Assembly: GCF_000813985.1 (NCBI RefSeq)
Contig: NZ_JWLJ01000001.1
Coordinates: forward strand, 1,352,453-1,416,452
Origin: Ruegeria sp. ANG-R
GTDB lineage: Bacteria; Pseudomonadota; Alphaproteobacteria; Rhodobacterales; Rhodobacteraceae
Length of the DNA: 64,000 nt
Reading direction: 5' to 3'
Numbering within the stretch: the first letter of the stretch is position 1; the number at the start of each line of letters is the position of its first letter. This document shows, in pieces, positions 16,694 through 26,600 of the stretch. A program made the position numbers and the translations under genes. A model generated the notes under the pieces. The model saw only the letters and a program-made list of their open reading frames with translations. It did not search any database and was not told where the DNA came from.

Positions 16694-17398
16694 TACCGGC
16701 GCGCAGATCGGGGTAACGAGGCTGCAGGGACCGGTCTGCTCAAGCTCTGGCAGAATCGCGGAGCGGTCCGGGTTCTGGCCGACGCCCAAAATTCAGTGCT
16801 GACGGAATGGCTCGAGGGGCCATCGCTCGGAGATTTGGCACGGGCTGGACAGCCTGATTTGGCCATCGCAACACTGGCTGAAACCGCACAGCGTCTTCAT
16901 CGCGCGCCGGTTATACGAACCCAGGGACTGAGACCGCTGCAAGATGTCTTTGAGCCGATATTCTCAAGCAGGTTTTCGCCCTGTTGCAGTTCCCGGCTTA
17001 AGAACGACATGGGCAGAGCCATCGATTTGGCGAAAGTCCTGCTCGGCAATCAACCGACTACGGTCCCATTGCACGGTGACCTGCATCCCGACAATGTGAT
17101 TCAGACAGCCGCAGGGCCCCGGGTGATAGACGCCAAAGGATATCTGGGTGACCCTGCGTTTGAGCTTGCGAACGCGCTGCGACATCCGAACGGCATGTCA
17201 GCGCTGGTGCAACAACGTAGCCAGATCGAGCGATGCCTGAAACTCTATTCCGAGGCGATGAATGTGGACACGCACCGGCTGGCACAATGGGCCGCCGCGA
17301 AATGCGCGCTGTCAATATTCTGGCGCGCAGACGCTTTGATCCAGACCGACCGCGAAGCCGATCTGCTCCATTTGTTCTTGGAGATCGCGGGTCAGTAA
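16694..17398 (+). pseudogene. Aminoglycoside/hydroxyurea kinase-like gene, 3' fragment
   Basis: The remaining 234 codons of the interrupted kinase, from YRRADRGNEAAGTGLL to EIAGQ. It keeps the whole catalytic core: VPLHGDLHPDNVIQ (catalytic Asp and metal Asn) and RVIDAKGYLGDPAFELAN, the ID-x-KG-x-x-GDPAFD form typical of APH(6)/hydroxyurea phosphotransferases. It lacks its own start. An internal ATG could give only an N-truncated protein without the ATP-binding Lys, which is in the 5' fragment (AALKV). The 3' end overlaps the convergent PBP1A gene by 7 bp. The family inactivates streptomycin or hydroxyurea; the native role here is unknown. Confidence 0.82.
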
Positions 17399-19878
17399 AG
17401 CCCGCCGCCCTGCAGATCGCCCTGGCTTGCGTTGGGGCCAACCGTGATTGTGTTGCCGGTCGAGGTGGTCACCTGACGGCCCGAGCTGGCCTCTTCGAAC
17501 AGTGGCAGGTCCGACCCCATCGCAAAACCACCGTCATAGACCCGGTCGATGAAACCATCCACGCCATCGCGGAAGTACTCGGCCACGACATAGTCGCCGC
17601 TGGCATCTTCGGGTAGACGCGCGCCACTGAACCGGTCGATCTTGATGAAATGCCCGCCCGGGGGAACTTCGAAGGGGCCACCGCCGTATTTCTCGACGGC
17701 TTTTTCCATGAAGCTCTGGAATACCGGGCCGCACAAAGTGCCGCCATAGGCCCCCCGCCCCATCGGGCGCGGGCGGTCGTAGCCGATGTAACAGCCCGCC
17801 ACGATGTTGGACGTAAACCCGATGAACCACGCATCCTTGGACTCGTTGGTTGTGCCGGTCTTGCCCGCAGTGGGCACTGGCAGGTTGACGACCCGCGATG
17901 CGGTCCCGCGATCCACCACGCCTTTCATCATCGAAGTCAGTTGATAGGCGGTAATCGCATCCATCACCTGTTCGCGGTCGGTCACGATCTCCGGAGACTC
18001 GTCCGGCTCAAGCCAGGTTGAGTTGCAATCCAGGCATTGCCGATCGTCGTGGCGATAAATCGTCTTGCCGAACCGATCCTGAATACGGTCCACAAGGGTG
18101 GGTTCGACCCGTTCGCCGCCATTGGCAAACATCGCATAGGCCGCAACCATCTTGTAGAGCGTCGTCTCCTCAGACCCCAGCGAGTTCGCAAGGAAGGCAC
18201 CCATCCGGTCGTAGACACCGAACCGCTCGGCATAACCCGCCACAACGGGCATGGTGATTTCCTGCGCGAGGCGGATAGTCATCAGGTTCCGCGACTGTTC
18301 AATCCCGGTGCGCAAAGGTGTCGGGCCATAGAATTTGTTGGTCGAGTTCTTGGGGCGCCACAGACCTTGCGGGGTGTTCACCTCGATCGGGGCGTCCACA
18401 ACGATGGTGGCCGGGCTATAGCCGCTGTCCAGCGCGGCGGCATAGACAAATGGCTTGAAACTTGAGCCGGGCTGGCGCTGCGCCTGTGTGGCACGGTTGA
18501 ACACGGTGTCCTGATACGAGAACCCGCCCTGCATCGCCAAAACACGGCCCGAGTTCACGTCCATGGCGACAAAGCCGCCCTGTACTTCGGGCACCTGACG
18601 GGCAGACCATTGCCCATCTTCGCCGGCCATCACCAGAATGACGTCGCCGCGCTTGAAGTTGTCCTGAAAGTTGCCCTGCATCCATTTGATGTCTTCGCGC
18701 GGGATGATGCCATCCGCCGGGCCGTCTTCGATGCCGACAGTCAGGGCCTGGTCGGCCACGTCCAGAACAACGGCCGGATACCATTGCGTCGGCAATACCA
18801 CGTCACGCGGGATTTCCATGATCGCCAGCGCCTCGCGCCACTGCGCCTCATCCGCCAGCTTTTCTTCCGGGATCACTTCACCCGTGCCACGCCATTTCCC
18901 GCGCGAACGGTCGTATTTTTGCAGCGCCGTGCGCAGGGCCTTGGCTGCCTCGACCTGCATTTCCTCGTCCACCGACGCCCGGACGGTGAAACCGCCGGTA
19001 AAGAACTCGCCCTCACCGAAATCCTCGCTCAGCTGACGGCGGATTTCATCAGTAAAGTAGTCCCGCGGCGGCAGAGCGGTACGGAAGCTTTCGAAGTCAC
19101 CATTCTGGACCGAGCGCAGAGGCATCTCGACCTCGGCCTCATAGGTTGCCTGATCGATATAGCCGTTCTGCTGCATCTCGCGCAGCACATAGTTGCGGCG
19201 GTTCAACAGGCGCTCTTTCTGCCGCACGGGGTGGTAATCCGACGGTGCCTTGGGCATGGCCGCCAGCATCGCGGCCTCATGCGGGGCCAGTTCCTGCAGG
19301 GTCTTGTTGAAATAGGTCTGGGCGGCGGCGGTTACGCCATAAGAGTTCTGACCCAGAAAGATCTCGTTCATGTAAAGCTCGAGGATCTGTTCCTTGTCGA
19401 GCGTATCCTCAAGCCGGGTGGCGAGGATGATTTCCTTGATCTTGCGCTCGGCGCGACGATCACCAGAGAGCAGGAAATTCTTCATAACCTGCTGCGTGAT
19501 CGTTGACGCCCCCCGGACGTTCTCGCCCTTGGATCGCACCGCCTCGACACCCGCCGCTATGATCCCGCGGGGGTCATAACCCTGATGGGTATAGAAATTC
19601 TTGTCTTCCGCCGAGATAAACGCTTGTTTGACCAGATCGGGGATTTCCTCGGAGGGCGTAAACAGGCGACGTTCCTGCGCGAATTCGTCGATCAACTGAC
19701 CTTCGCCCGAGTAAATCCGGCTGATCGTCGGTGGCTTGTATTGTGCCAGCGATTCATGGCTAGGCAGATCGCGCCCATACATCCAGAACACCGCGCCGAC
19801 GACCAGCGCGGCCATAAAAATACCCAGGGTCACGAGGCTGAAAATCGCCCCGAAAAACGAAAGAATGAACCGGATCAC
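17392..19878 (-). CDS. mrcA: Penicillin-binding protein 1A (bifunctional transglycosylase/transpeptidase)
   Basis: 828 aa class A PBP that polymerises and cross-links peptidoglycan. Order: a single N-terminal TM helix (FFGAIFSLVTLGIFMAAL), a GT51 domain with the catalytic Glu in SAEDKNFYTHQGYDPRGI, a PBP1A-type OB insert, and a transpeptidase domain with SSFK (nucleophile Ser, in PGSSFKPFVYAAALD), SRN (EQSRNLMTI) and KTGTTNESKDAWF. Start is a GTG at 19878 with AAAGG upstream. It is on the same strand as the AmiC-type amidase gene, 95 bp further upstream. The open C-terminus is short and ends LQGGGLY. Confidence 0.95.
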   Translation of the reverse strand: MIRFILSFFGAIFSLVTLGIFMAALVVGAVFWMYGRDLPSHESLAQYKPPTISRIYSGEGQLIDEFAQERRLFTPSEEIPDLVKQAFISAEDKNFYTHQGYDPRGIIAAGVEAVRSKGENVRGASTITQQVMKNFLLSGDRRAERKIKEIILATRLEDTLDKEQILELYMNEIFLGQNSYGVTAAAQTYFNKTLQELAPHEAAMLAAMPKAPSDYHPVRQKERLLNRRNYVLREMQQNGYIDQATYEAEVEMPLRSVQNGDFESFRTALPPRDYFTDEIRRQLSEDFGEGEFFTGGFTVRASVDEEMQVEAAKALRTALQKYDRSRGKWRGTGEVIPEEKLADEAQWREALAIMEIPRDVVLPTQWYPAVVLDVADQALTVGIEDGPADGIIPREDIKWMQGNFQDNFKRGDVILVMAGEDGQWSARQVPEVQGGFVAMDVNSGRVLAMQGGFSYQDTVFNRATQAQRQPGSSFKPFVYAAALDSGYSPATIVVDAPIEVNTPQGLWRPKNSTNKFYGPTPLRTGIEQSRNLMTIRLAQEITMPVVAGYAERFGVYDRMGAFLANSLGSEETTLYKMVAAYAMFANGGERVEPTLVDRIQDRFGKTIYRHDDRQCLDCNSTWLEPDESPEIVTDREQVMDAITAYQLTSMMKGVVDRGTASRVVNLPVPTAGKTGTTNESKDAWFIGFTSNIVAGCYIGYDRPRPMGRGAYGGTLCGPVFQSFMEKAVEKYGGGPFEVPPGGHFIKIDRFSGARLPEDASGDYVVAEYFRDGVDGFIDRVYDGGFAMGSDLPLFEEASSGRQVTTSTGNTITVGPNASQGDLQGGGLY

Positions 19879-19973
19879 GTTACTGCCTTTTACTCGCGGT
19901 GCCGCCTATATAGTGTCGCCCCCCCGCAGGGTCAAAACACGAAAGGCTACAATGGCCGTTTTGCGCCGCTACG

Positions 19974-21194
19974 TTATTGACCAACCAGTGATCGTTTCAC
20001 CAGATCGTCCTGCCGCCAGTTCTCGAGCCCCAGCACCAGCCCGTGCGCCATGGAGGCCCGCCAGCCCGGATCACTGATATTCTTCAGGTCACGCGGGCTG
20101 GACAAAAACCCCAGTTCGACCAGAACCGATGGAATATCCGCGGCTTTCAACACCGAGAACGACGCAGACCGCAGCGGACGGCGATTCATCGGCCCGCCCT
20201 GTTGCGCCATGCCGTCGACCAGCGACTGCGCCAGTGCCGTGCTGCGCGGCTTGGTCTCTTGCCGGGCCAGATCCAACAGCACATCTGCGACCTGATCGTC
20301 CGAGCCGCTCAGATCAACGCCCGCAATCAGATCACTCCGGTCATGCCGTTCGGCCAGCTTTCGGCTGGCAATGTCCGACGCCTCTTCCGACAGGGTGTAG
20401 ACCACTGCCCCGTGAGCGAGCCCTTCTGACAGGGAATCCGCGTGCAACGAGATGAACACGTCAGCCCCCGCGCGATGCGCCAGTGCAATGCGTCGTTCCA
20501 GCGACACGAACTGATCGTCAACGCGCGTCATCACCACCTCGAAGCCACCTGTACGCAGCAGCGCCTCGCGCAGTTCGCGGGAAAAAGTTAACATCAGGGT
20601 CTTTTCATTGGTGTCGGCAACCTCGGCCCCCGGATCAATGCCGCCATGACCGGGGTCCAGCATGACCCGCAAAGCCCGCGTACCGTCGCGCTGCGGCAAC
20701 GCGGGTATCACCGCAGGTTCCGGCAGGTCCCACCCCGGCTGGCGGGGCGCACCCGCACTGGCCGCGAAACTGTCAAAATCGGTCCCTTTCAGGTGAAGGG
20801 ACAGATGCGCGGCGCCCGTCGTCTCATCAACACGCAGATCGACGGTTTCGACCGCCAGCGGCGCACCAAGCTCCAGCACCAGACGCGACCAGCCGGGCAC
20901 ATAGGCCCCGTATTGGATACTGCTGATCCGACTAGTCCTAAGAAACGCCTCGCGGTTCAGCCCGGACCAGTCAACCTCCTGAAAGTCCAGCACGATCCGG
21001 TAGGGATCGCGGAGTGTGAACACGCGGTATGGCACACCCTGGCTGAGGCCAAGGTCCAGCCGCACCCCGGTATTGCCCTCATCGACGATGCGGCTCTGCT
21101 CCGGAAGGGCGCGTGCAAGTGCGCTGAAGTCCTGCGCGACAGCAGCACCGGTCAGCGCCCAGATCAGGGCGAGTGCGTAGAAAATCCTGCTCAT
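19974..21194 (-). CDS. amiC: N-acetylmuramoyl-L-alanine amidase with AMIN domain
   Basis: 406 aa periplasmic enzyme that splits stem peptides from glycan strands during cell separation. A signal peptide (MSRIFYALALIWALTGAAVA) is followed by an AMIN domain (about residues 35-140; VPYRVFTLRDPYRIVLDF) that targets it to septal peptidoglycan, then an Amidase_3 domain. Zinc ligands are seen: His in MLDPGHGGIDPGA, Glu in DTNEKTL, His in VFISLHADS. The catalytic Glu is in LVELGFLS. It stands just upstream of PBP1A on the same strand, a common alphaproteobacterial pairing. Confidence 0.95.
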   Translation of the reverse strand: MSRIFYALALIWALTGAAVAQDFSALARALPEQSRIVDEGNTGVRLDLGLSQGVPYRVFTLRDPYRIVLDFQEVDWSGLNREAFLRTSRISSIQYGAYVPGWSRLVLELGAPLAVETVDLRVDETTGAAHLSLHLKGTDFDSFAASAGAPRQPGWDLPEPAVIPALPQRDGTRALRVMLDPGHGGIDPGAEVADTNEKTLMLTFSRELREALLRTGGFEVVMTRVDDQFVSLERRIALAHRAGADVFISLHADSLSEGLAHGAVVYTLSEEASDIASRKLAERHDRSDLIAGVDLSGSDDQVADVLLDLARQETKPRSTALAQSLVDGMAQQGGPMNRRPLRSASFSVLKAADIPSVLVELGFLSSPRDLKNISDPGWRASMAHGLVLGLENWRQDDLVKRSLVGQ

Positions 21195-21260
21195 GGCCTC
21201 AAGTTATCCCGAGATCGTTCGAGGCAGAGCCTATCGTATAACCCCGCCTTTGTGAACGCC

Positions 21261-22424
21261 TTAGGCCGTTTGCGGGATCGCGCCCCGCTCGGCCATAAAA
21301 CGCTGCAGCCGATCCAGCCCATCCTGAATGTCTTCGGTCGAACGCGCATAGGAAAACCGCAGCGTCGTGTGCCCGCGCACCGGATCGAAATCCAGCCCCG
21401 GCGTGACCGCCACACCGGCCTTGTCCAGAATTTCGGCTGCAAAGGCACGGCTGTCCTGCGTCAAATACGAGACATCCGCATAAACGTAAAACGCCCCATC
21501 CGGCGGCGCGATATTGGTGAACCCGGCCCGGGGCAACCCCTCCATCATCGACAGACGGTTGCGGCGATAGACATCCAGATTGGCCTGCAGTTCCGCTTCG
21601 CAATCCATCGCAGCCAGCGCCGCAACCTGACTGGCATGGGGCGCACAGATGAACATGTTCTGGGCAATCCGCTCGACCACGCGCACCTGATCTTCGGGCA
21701 CAACCATCCAGCCAACACGCCAGCCGGTCATCGAGAAATACTTGGAGAATGAGTTGATCACATAGCACTCATCCGTCAGCTCCAGCGCAGTGACGGCTTT
21801 GGCTTCGTATTCCAGCCCGTGGTAGATTTCGTCACTGATGAAGGATGCGCCCTGCCCCTGTGCGGCTTCGATCAGCGCCTGCATCGCCGCGTGATCCAGC
21901 ATCGTCCCGGTCGGGTTCGCGGGTGAGGCAACCATCAGACCCTGCAGATCAAGCCCGGCAAAATCGGCAGGCACTGGTTGCAGGCGGTTTTCCGGTGCGG
22001 TCGGCAGATCGACCGGCACCAGGCCCAACGCCTTCAGAATTTGCCGGTAAGACGGATATCCCGGCGCCCCTATCCCTACCCGATCGCCACTGTCGAACAG
22101 CGCCGTGAAGGTCAGCAGAAATCCGCCCGAAGATCCCGGCGTGATCACCACCCGATCAGGGTTGAGATCGACATCATACCACTCGCCATACAGCCGCGCG
22201 ATCCGTTGCCGGAGCGCGGGCAAACCCAAAGCCACCGTATATCCCAGTGGCCCCTGTTCCATGGCCTTTGCCAAAGCCTCGGTCGCCCCTTTCGGCGCAC
22301 CGGTTCCCGGTTGGCCAACCTCCATATGAACGACATGCCGCCCGGCCTCTTCCGCCTTGCGCGCGGCCTCCATCACGTCCATCACGATGAAGGGATCGAC
22401 CCCGGAACGGGTTGAGTTTCTCAT
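21261..22424 (-). CDS. PLP-dependent class I/II aminotransferase
   Basis: About 387 aa, fold type I. PLP-site signatures: VASPANPTGTMLDHAAMQAL (Asn), ISDEIYHGLEY (Asp and Tyr), and the Schiff-base Lys in NSFSKYFSMTGWRVGW. The C-terminal Arg that binds the substrate carboxylate is in TTLRFSYARSTED. Substrate unknown; the family covers aspartate- and aromatic-type enzymes. The ATG at 22424 has GGGAG six bases upstream. An ATG six bases earlier (22430) is less likely, and the longer frame to 22565 only mirrors the divergent M48 gene. It starts 22 bp from that gene. Confidence 0.88.
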   Translation of the reverse strand: MRNSTRSGVDPFIVMDVMEAARKAEEAGRHVVHMEVGQPGTGAPKGATEALAKAMEQGPLGYTVALGLPALRQRIARLYGEWYDVDLNPDRVVITPGSSGGFLLTFTALFDSGDRVGIGAPGYPSYRQILKALGLVPVDLPTAPENRLQPVPADFAGLDLQGLMVASPANPTGTMLDHAAMQALIEAAQGQGASFISDEIYHGLEYEAKAVTALELTDECYVINSFSKYFSMTGWRVGWMVVPEDQVRVVERIAQNMFICAPHASQVAALAAMDCEAELQANLDVYRRNRLSMMEGLPRAGFTNIAPPDGAFYVYADVSYLTQDSRAFAAEILDKAGVAVTPGLDFDPVRGHTTLRFSYARSTEDIQDGLDRLQRFMAERGAIPQTA

Positions 22425-22446
22425 GGCCATCTCCCATGTTGCGGCC

Positions 22447-23808
22447 ATGGCTTTTGAACGCTTATCCCGGCTGGCGTCAATCCCGGCCGTGTTGCTGATG
22501 GTGGCGACATGGCTGGTTAGCGCAATGCAGGCCAGCGCCCAAAGCCTGATCCGCGATCCCGACATCGAACACGGGCTTCAAGAGCTTGCCTTTCCGGTCC
22601 TGCGGGCTGCCGGGCTGAACACCAACCGCGTCCGGGTTCTGGTCGTCAATGACGGCACGTTCAACGCCTTCGTGATCGACTATAACACCATCTATATCAA
22701 CTACGGCCTGATCCTGAGCGTTGATACGCCCGAGATGCTGCAGGCCGTAATCGCACACGAGGCCGCGCATATCGCCAACGGCCATCTGGCGCGACGGTCG
22801 GAGAACCTGCGCGCGGCGCAACGCAATGCGCAGCTCGGGACGCTTCTGGCACTGGCTGCCGCCGCCGCTGGTGGCGGAGAGGCCGCAGCAGGCATCGCCG
22901 CAGGCACGCAAGCCTCAGCACTGCGCAGTTTTCTGGGCCATACGCGCGCCGAAGAGGCCTCGGCCGATCGAAGTGCTGCCAGTTATTTGCGCTGGGCCGG
23001 CATCTCTCCGCGCGGGATGGTGAACCTGCACCGCAAATTCGCAGGACAGGAACTGCTGAACCCAGTCAATCAGGACCCATACATGCGCTCGCACCCGACC
23101 AGTCGTGAACGCCTGCGCGCCGCAGAAGCGTTCCTGGATGAGTTCGGGGACAAGACGAAGCAGAACGCCAATGCCGACTACTGGTTCGCCCGCGTCAAAG
23201 GCAAGCTGTCGGCCTTTCTGCGATCCCCAACCTGGACGCTGCGCCGCGCGGCGGAAGAGAAGGATCGCGACATCCGCATGATGCGCGAAGCTTCGGCCCA
23301 TCACCAGAACCGTGATTTGACCCGGGCTCGTGCCGCGATAGATAGCGCATTGGAAATCCGGCCAGACGACCCGTTTTTCTACGAGTTGAAAGGTCAGATA
23401 TTGCTTGAGAACCGACGCGTGAACGAAGCTGTTGACGCCTATGGCGCGGCAGTAGAGATGGCACCTAATAATGCCCTGATTCTTGCGGGCTACGGGCGGG
23501 CCCTGCTGGCGGATGGGCAAACGAAGAAAGCCCTGCAAGTGCTTGAAAAAGCACGTGCTCGGGACTACAGAAACGCCCGGCTCATGCGTGACCTGGGCTC
23601 TGCCTATTCGCAGGTGGGCAACACTGGCATGGCGTCCACCGTAACGGCAGAACGCTATGCGCTGCAGGGCCGCCTTGCCGATGCAGGCATACATGCGAAA
23701 CGGGCTGTTGCACAGCTCCCCGAAGGCTCTCCGGGTTGGCAAAGGGCGCAGGATGTGCTGATTGCCTCGGAGCGCGAGAAAAAGAAGAAAAAGAGGAATC
23801 GGAAATGA
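22447..23808 (+). CDS. M48 metalloprotease with TPR tail, BepA-like
   Basis: About 453 aa, exported. A signal peptide (ASIPAVLLMVATWLVSA...ASAQ) precedes an M48 zinc protease with HEAAHIANGHL (HExxH) and the downstream Glu in EEASADRSAASYL. The C-terminal third holds TPR-like helices (ALEIRPDDPFFYELKGQILL, DAYGAAVEMAPNNALILAGY). BepA-type proteins watch over outer-membrane protein and LPS-transport assembly. The tail is very Lys-rich. I chose the ATG at 22447; 22423 is also in frame and neither has a good ribosome site. The stop overlaps the DsbA-like start (ATGA), so the two are cotranslated. Confidence 0.9.
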   Translation: MAFERLSRLASIPAVLLMVATWLVSAMQASAQSLIRDPDIEHGLQELAFPVLRAAGLNTNRVRVLVVNDGTFNAFVIDYNTIYINYGLILSVDTPEMLQAVIAHEAAHIANGHLARRSENLRAAQRNAQLGTLLALAAAAAGGGEAAAGIAAGTQASALRSFLGHTRAEEASADRSAASYLRWAGISPRGMVNLHRKFAGQELLNPVNQDPYMRSHPTSRERLRAAEAFLDEFGDKTKQNANADYWFARVKGKLSAFLRSPTWTLRRAAEEKDRDIRMMREASAHHQNRDLTRARAAIDSALEIRPDDPFFYELKGQILLENRRVNEAVDAYGAAVEMAPNNALILAGYGRALLADGQTKKALQVLEKARARDYRNARLMRDLGSAYSQVGNTGMASTVTAERYALQGRLADAGIHAKRAVAQLPEGSPGWQRAQDVLIASEREKKKKKRNRK

Positions 23809-24563
23809 TCCTGAGACATGCTGCACCGGCCCTGTTGGGTCTTTCCCTGATCACCGGCCCGGCGCACGCGCTGGATCTGAACGCGATGAGCGACGCCGAA
23901 AAGGCCGAGTTTGGCGCACAGGTGCGCGAATACCTTCTGGAAAACCCCGAAGTGATCATCGAGGCGATTAACATCCTCGAAGAGCGCAACGCCGCTGCCG
24001 AGGCCGCCGCCGACAAGGACCTCGTCGCCGCCAATGCGGATGAACTGTTCAATGACGGCTATAGCTGGGTGGGCGGTAATCCTGACGGTGACATCACTCT
24101 GGTCGAGTTCATGGATTATCGCTGCGGCTATTGCCGTCGCGCTGTGCCCGAAGTGGCCACTCTGCTGGAATCCGATGGCAATATCCGGCTTGTCATCAAA
24201 GAGCTTCCCATCCTTGGCGACGCCTCGGTCGTATCGTCCCGCTTCGCCATCGCAACCAAGCAAGTGGCCGGAGACGATGCGTACAAGCAGGTCCATGACG
24301 CGCTGCTGGCCTTCAGCGGTGAACCGTCCGAAGTCACTCTGCGCCGTATATCGGACGGGCTGGGACTGGACAGCGACGCGATCGTCGCCGCCATGGACAG
24401 CGATGAAGTCACCGAAGAAATAGCAAATACCCGCGCGTTGGCGCAAAAACTGCGGATTTCCGGCACGCCGTCCTTCGTTCTGGGCACCGAAATGCTGCGC
24501 GGCTTCCTGCCCGCTGACCAGATGTTGCAAATTGCAAATGGCGTACGCGCCGAACAAGGGTAA
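23805..24563 (+). CDS. DsbA family thiol:disulfide oxidoreductase
   Basis: About 252 aa, periplasmic. A signal peptide (MILRHAAPALLGLSLITG, cleaved near AHA) is followed by a coiled helical region (EYLLENPEVIIEAINILEER, AAEAAADKDLV) and a thioredoxin fold with the active site CGYC in FMDYRCGYCRRAVPE and the cis-Pro in ISGTPSFVLGTEML. The N-terminal helical extension is the ScoC/ScsC or Com1-like form rather than classic E. coli DsbA. The ATG at 23805 is preceded by GAGGAA. It overlaps the BepA-like gene, fitting a joint role in outer-membrane and periplasmic protein folding. Confidence 0.9.
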   Translation: MILRHAAPALLGLSLITGPAHALDLNAMSDAEKAEFGAQVREYLLENPEVIIEAINILEERNAAAEAAADKDLVAANADELFNDGYSWVGGNPDGDITLVEFMDYRCGYCRRAVPEVATLLESDGNIRLVIKELPILGDASVVSSRFAIATKQVAGDDAYKQVHDALLAFSGEPSEVTLRRISDGLGLDSDAIVAAMDSDEVTEEIANTRALAQKLRISGTPSFVLGTEMLRGFLPADQMLQIANGVRAEQG

Positions 24564-24570
24564 GGACAAA

Positions 24571-24589
24571 GGGGCGGCAGGCCCGCCCC
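24571..24589 (+). terminator. Hairpin terminator after the DsbA-like gene
   Basis: GGGGCGG (24571-24577), loop CAGGC, CCGCCCC (24583-24589), followed by GATTTC. It lies 8 bases past the stop. The T-run is short. Confidence 0.5.
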
Positions 24590-24764
24590 GATTTCACGTC
24601 GATGCAGGAGCCGAACGAATTTCAAGCCCGGGCTCTGACCGAACGTACCGCTAGGAACAGGCAAATTATTGCCGGTCGATCGGCGGCCTCTTTCCACAGC
24701 GCACAAGATCGCCTTAAAACTTCGGCACCACTCAAACCGGCAATGAAGTTCCTTGCAAATCAGC

Positions 24765-25313
24765 ATGAGCAAAGCGAATACACTTTGGCCGCTCCTGTCC
24801 GGCATCACCCGCGCGTCTGTTGTGCTGGGGTTGATTGCTCTTGTCTCGGCCTGCGCTCAGAACCCGGACGATGCGGATCTTGATCCGGAACGTCAGGCAG
24901 CAGCCCTGCAAGAGGTTTCAAGAAAGCACGCCCGGGGACAACGCGTGTGGTGCGTGCCTTACGCGCGGGACCTTAGCGGTATCCAGATTCGCGGAAACGC
25001 CAAAGACTGGTGGGGCAAGGCGCGCAACAGCTTTGGCCGGGGGAATGAACCGGTTGTCGGTGCGGTCATGTCGTTTCGCGCCACCGGAGGAATGCCCCTG
25101 GGCCATGTGGCCGTCGTATCCGACATTGTCACCGAGCGCGAAGTGATCATTAACCACGCCAACTGGCACCGCAACAAGGTCTCGTTGAAAATGGGCGTCA
25201 GGGACGTATCCAAAAACAACGACTGGACGCTGGTCCGGGTCGAAAGCCAACCGGGGCGGTATGGCAGTCACTACCCGGTAAACGGGTTCATTTATCCGAA
25301 GTTCGAAGAGTAG
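24765..25313 (+). CDS. CHAP-domain lipoprotein (putative peptidoglycan hydrolase)
   Basis: About 182 aa. A hydrophobic start ends in the lipobox LVSAC, giving a membrane-anchored lipoprotein. A CHAP/NlpC-like amidase core follows: the catalytic Cys in RVWCVPYARDLSG and the His in MPLGHVAVVSDIV, with INHANWH further on. Such proteins cut peptide bonds in peptidoglycan. The ATG at 24765 is preferred to a TTG at 24753; no clear ribosome site is visible. It is a single gene. Confidence 0.85.
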   Translation: MSKANTLWPLLSGITRASVVLGLIALVSACAQNPDDADLDPERQAAALQEVSRKHARGQRVWCVPYARDLSGIQIRGNAKDWWGKARNSFGRGNEPVVGAVMSFRATGGMPLGHVAVVSDIVTEREVIINHANWHRNKVSLKMGVRDVSKNNDWTLVRVESQPGRYGSHYPVNGFIYPKFEE

Positions 25314-25408
25314 CTCAGCGTTTCTTCGCCTTAGCAACGCGATTGGCAGCTCCGTCCGCGTGCAGCCCTAGCAATCACCCAATCAACGGCCGCTATAACA
25401 CGACGGTC

Positions 25409-26530
25409 CTACTCCGCCGCCTCGGCGGCCGCATCCAGTTCCGCCGCTTTCTTCTCGACCTCTTCTACAATGTGATCGATCATCTGGTCGTTCGACATCT
25501 TGTGGCTGGCTTTGCCCGCCAGATAGACCATACCAGAACCCGCGCCGCCGCCGGTGAAGCCGACATCGGTCATCAGCGCCTCACCGGGGCCGTTCACAAC
25601 GCAACCGATGATCGACAGGCTCATCGGGGTCTTGATGTGTTCCAGCCGATGCTCCAGCGCCTCGACTGTTTTGATCACGTCGAACCCCTGCCGCGCGCAG
25701 GACGGGCACGAGATGATGTTCACGCCGCGATGGCGCAGGCCCAGAGATTTCAGGATTTCAAAGCCAACCTTGACCTCTTCGACCGGATCGGCGGACAGGC
25801 TGACGCGGATTGTGTCGCCGATCCCCATCCACAGCAAGTTGCCCAGCCCGATGGCGGATTTAATCGTGCCGCTGACCAGCCCCCCGGCCTCGGTGATGCC
25901 CAGATGGATCGGCGCATCGGTGGCCTCTGCAATTCCCTGATAGGCAGCCGCCGACAGGAACACATCGCTGGCCTTCACGCTGATTTTGAAGTTGTGAAAA
26001 TCGTTGTCCTCAAGAATGCGGATATGCTCGAGCCCGCTTTCCACCATCGCCTCGGGGCACGGTTCGGCGTATTTCTCAAGCAGGTGCTTTTCCAGACTAC
26101 CCGCGTTCACGCCAATCCGGATGGAGCAGTCATGATCGCGCGCCGCTTTGATAACCTCTTTCACCCGTTTCTCATCGCCGATATTGCCGGGATTGATGCG
26201 CAAACAGGCGGCACCGGCCTCGGCCGCTTCGATGCCGCGTTTGTAGTGAAAGTGGATATCGGCCACGATGGGCACCGGGCTTTCGCGCACGATCTCTTTC
26301 AACGCCTTCGACGATTCCGCATCGGGGACCGAGACCCGCACAATATCCGCGCCCGCCTCAGCCGCGGCCTGCACCTGCGCGACCGTGGCGGCCACATCGG
26401 TGGTCAGCGTGTTGGTCATGGTCTGCACGGCAATGGGCGCATCGCCCCCTACGGGCACGTTGCCGACCATGATCTGACGGGATTTGCGGCGATAGATATC
26501 GCGCCACGGGCGCACGTGATTAAGGGACAT
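25409..26530 (-). CDS. ispG: 4-hydroxy-3-methylbut-2-enyl diphosphate synthase
   Basis: 373 aa iron-sulfur enzyme of the MEP isoprenoid pathway; it turns MEcPP into HMBPP. The N-terminal TIM barrel shows [15 protein letters not shown] and [11 protein letters not shown]. The C-terminal cluster domain has the cysteines in [12 protein letters not shown] and [15 protein letters not shown], which hold the [4Fe-4S] centre. A RodZ-like gene lies 70 bp upstream on the same strand, a common order in this group, and the two may be cotranscribed. The C-terminus is an Ala/Glu-rich tail. Confidence 0.97.
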   Translation of the reverse strand: MSLNHVRPWRDIYRRKSRQIMVGNVPVGGDAPIAVQTMTNTLTTDVAATVAQVQAAAEAGADIVRVSVPDAESSKALKEIVRESPVPIVADIHFHYKRGIEAAEAGAACLRINPGNIGDEKRVKEVIKAARDHDCSIRIGVNAGSLEKHLLEKYAEPCPEAMVESGLEHIRILEDNDFHNFKISVKASDVFLSAAAYQGIAEATDAPIHLGITEAGGLVSGTIKSAIGLGNLLWMGIGDTIRVSLSADPVEEVKVGFEILKSLGLRHRGVNIISCPSCARQGFDVIKTVEALEHRLEHIKTPMSLSIIGCVVNGPGEALMTDVGFTGGGAGSGMVYLAGKASHKMSNDQMIDHIVEEVEKKAAELDAAAEAAE

Positions 26531-26600
26531 GAGGACGGGTCCGGATCAGTCTGAGTTGTGCTTTAGATAGTCCGGCAACCCACGGGTCGCAATGCCCGTA

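Noticed and set aside
25343..26554. 403-codon plus-strand frame opposite ispG
   Set aside because: Shadow of ispG; the sense gene carries all IspG motifs.
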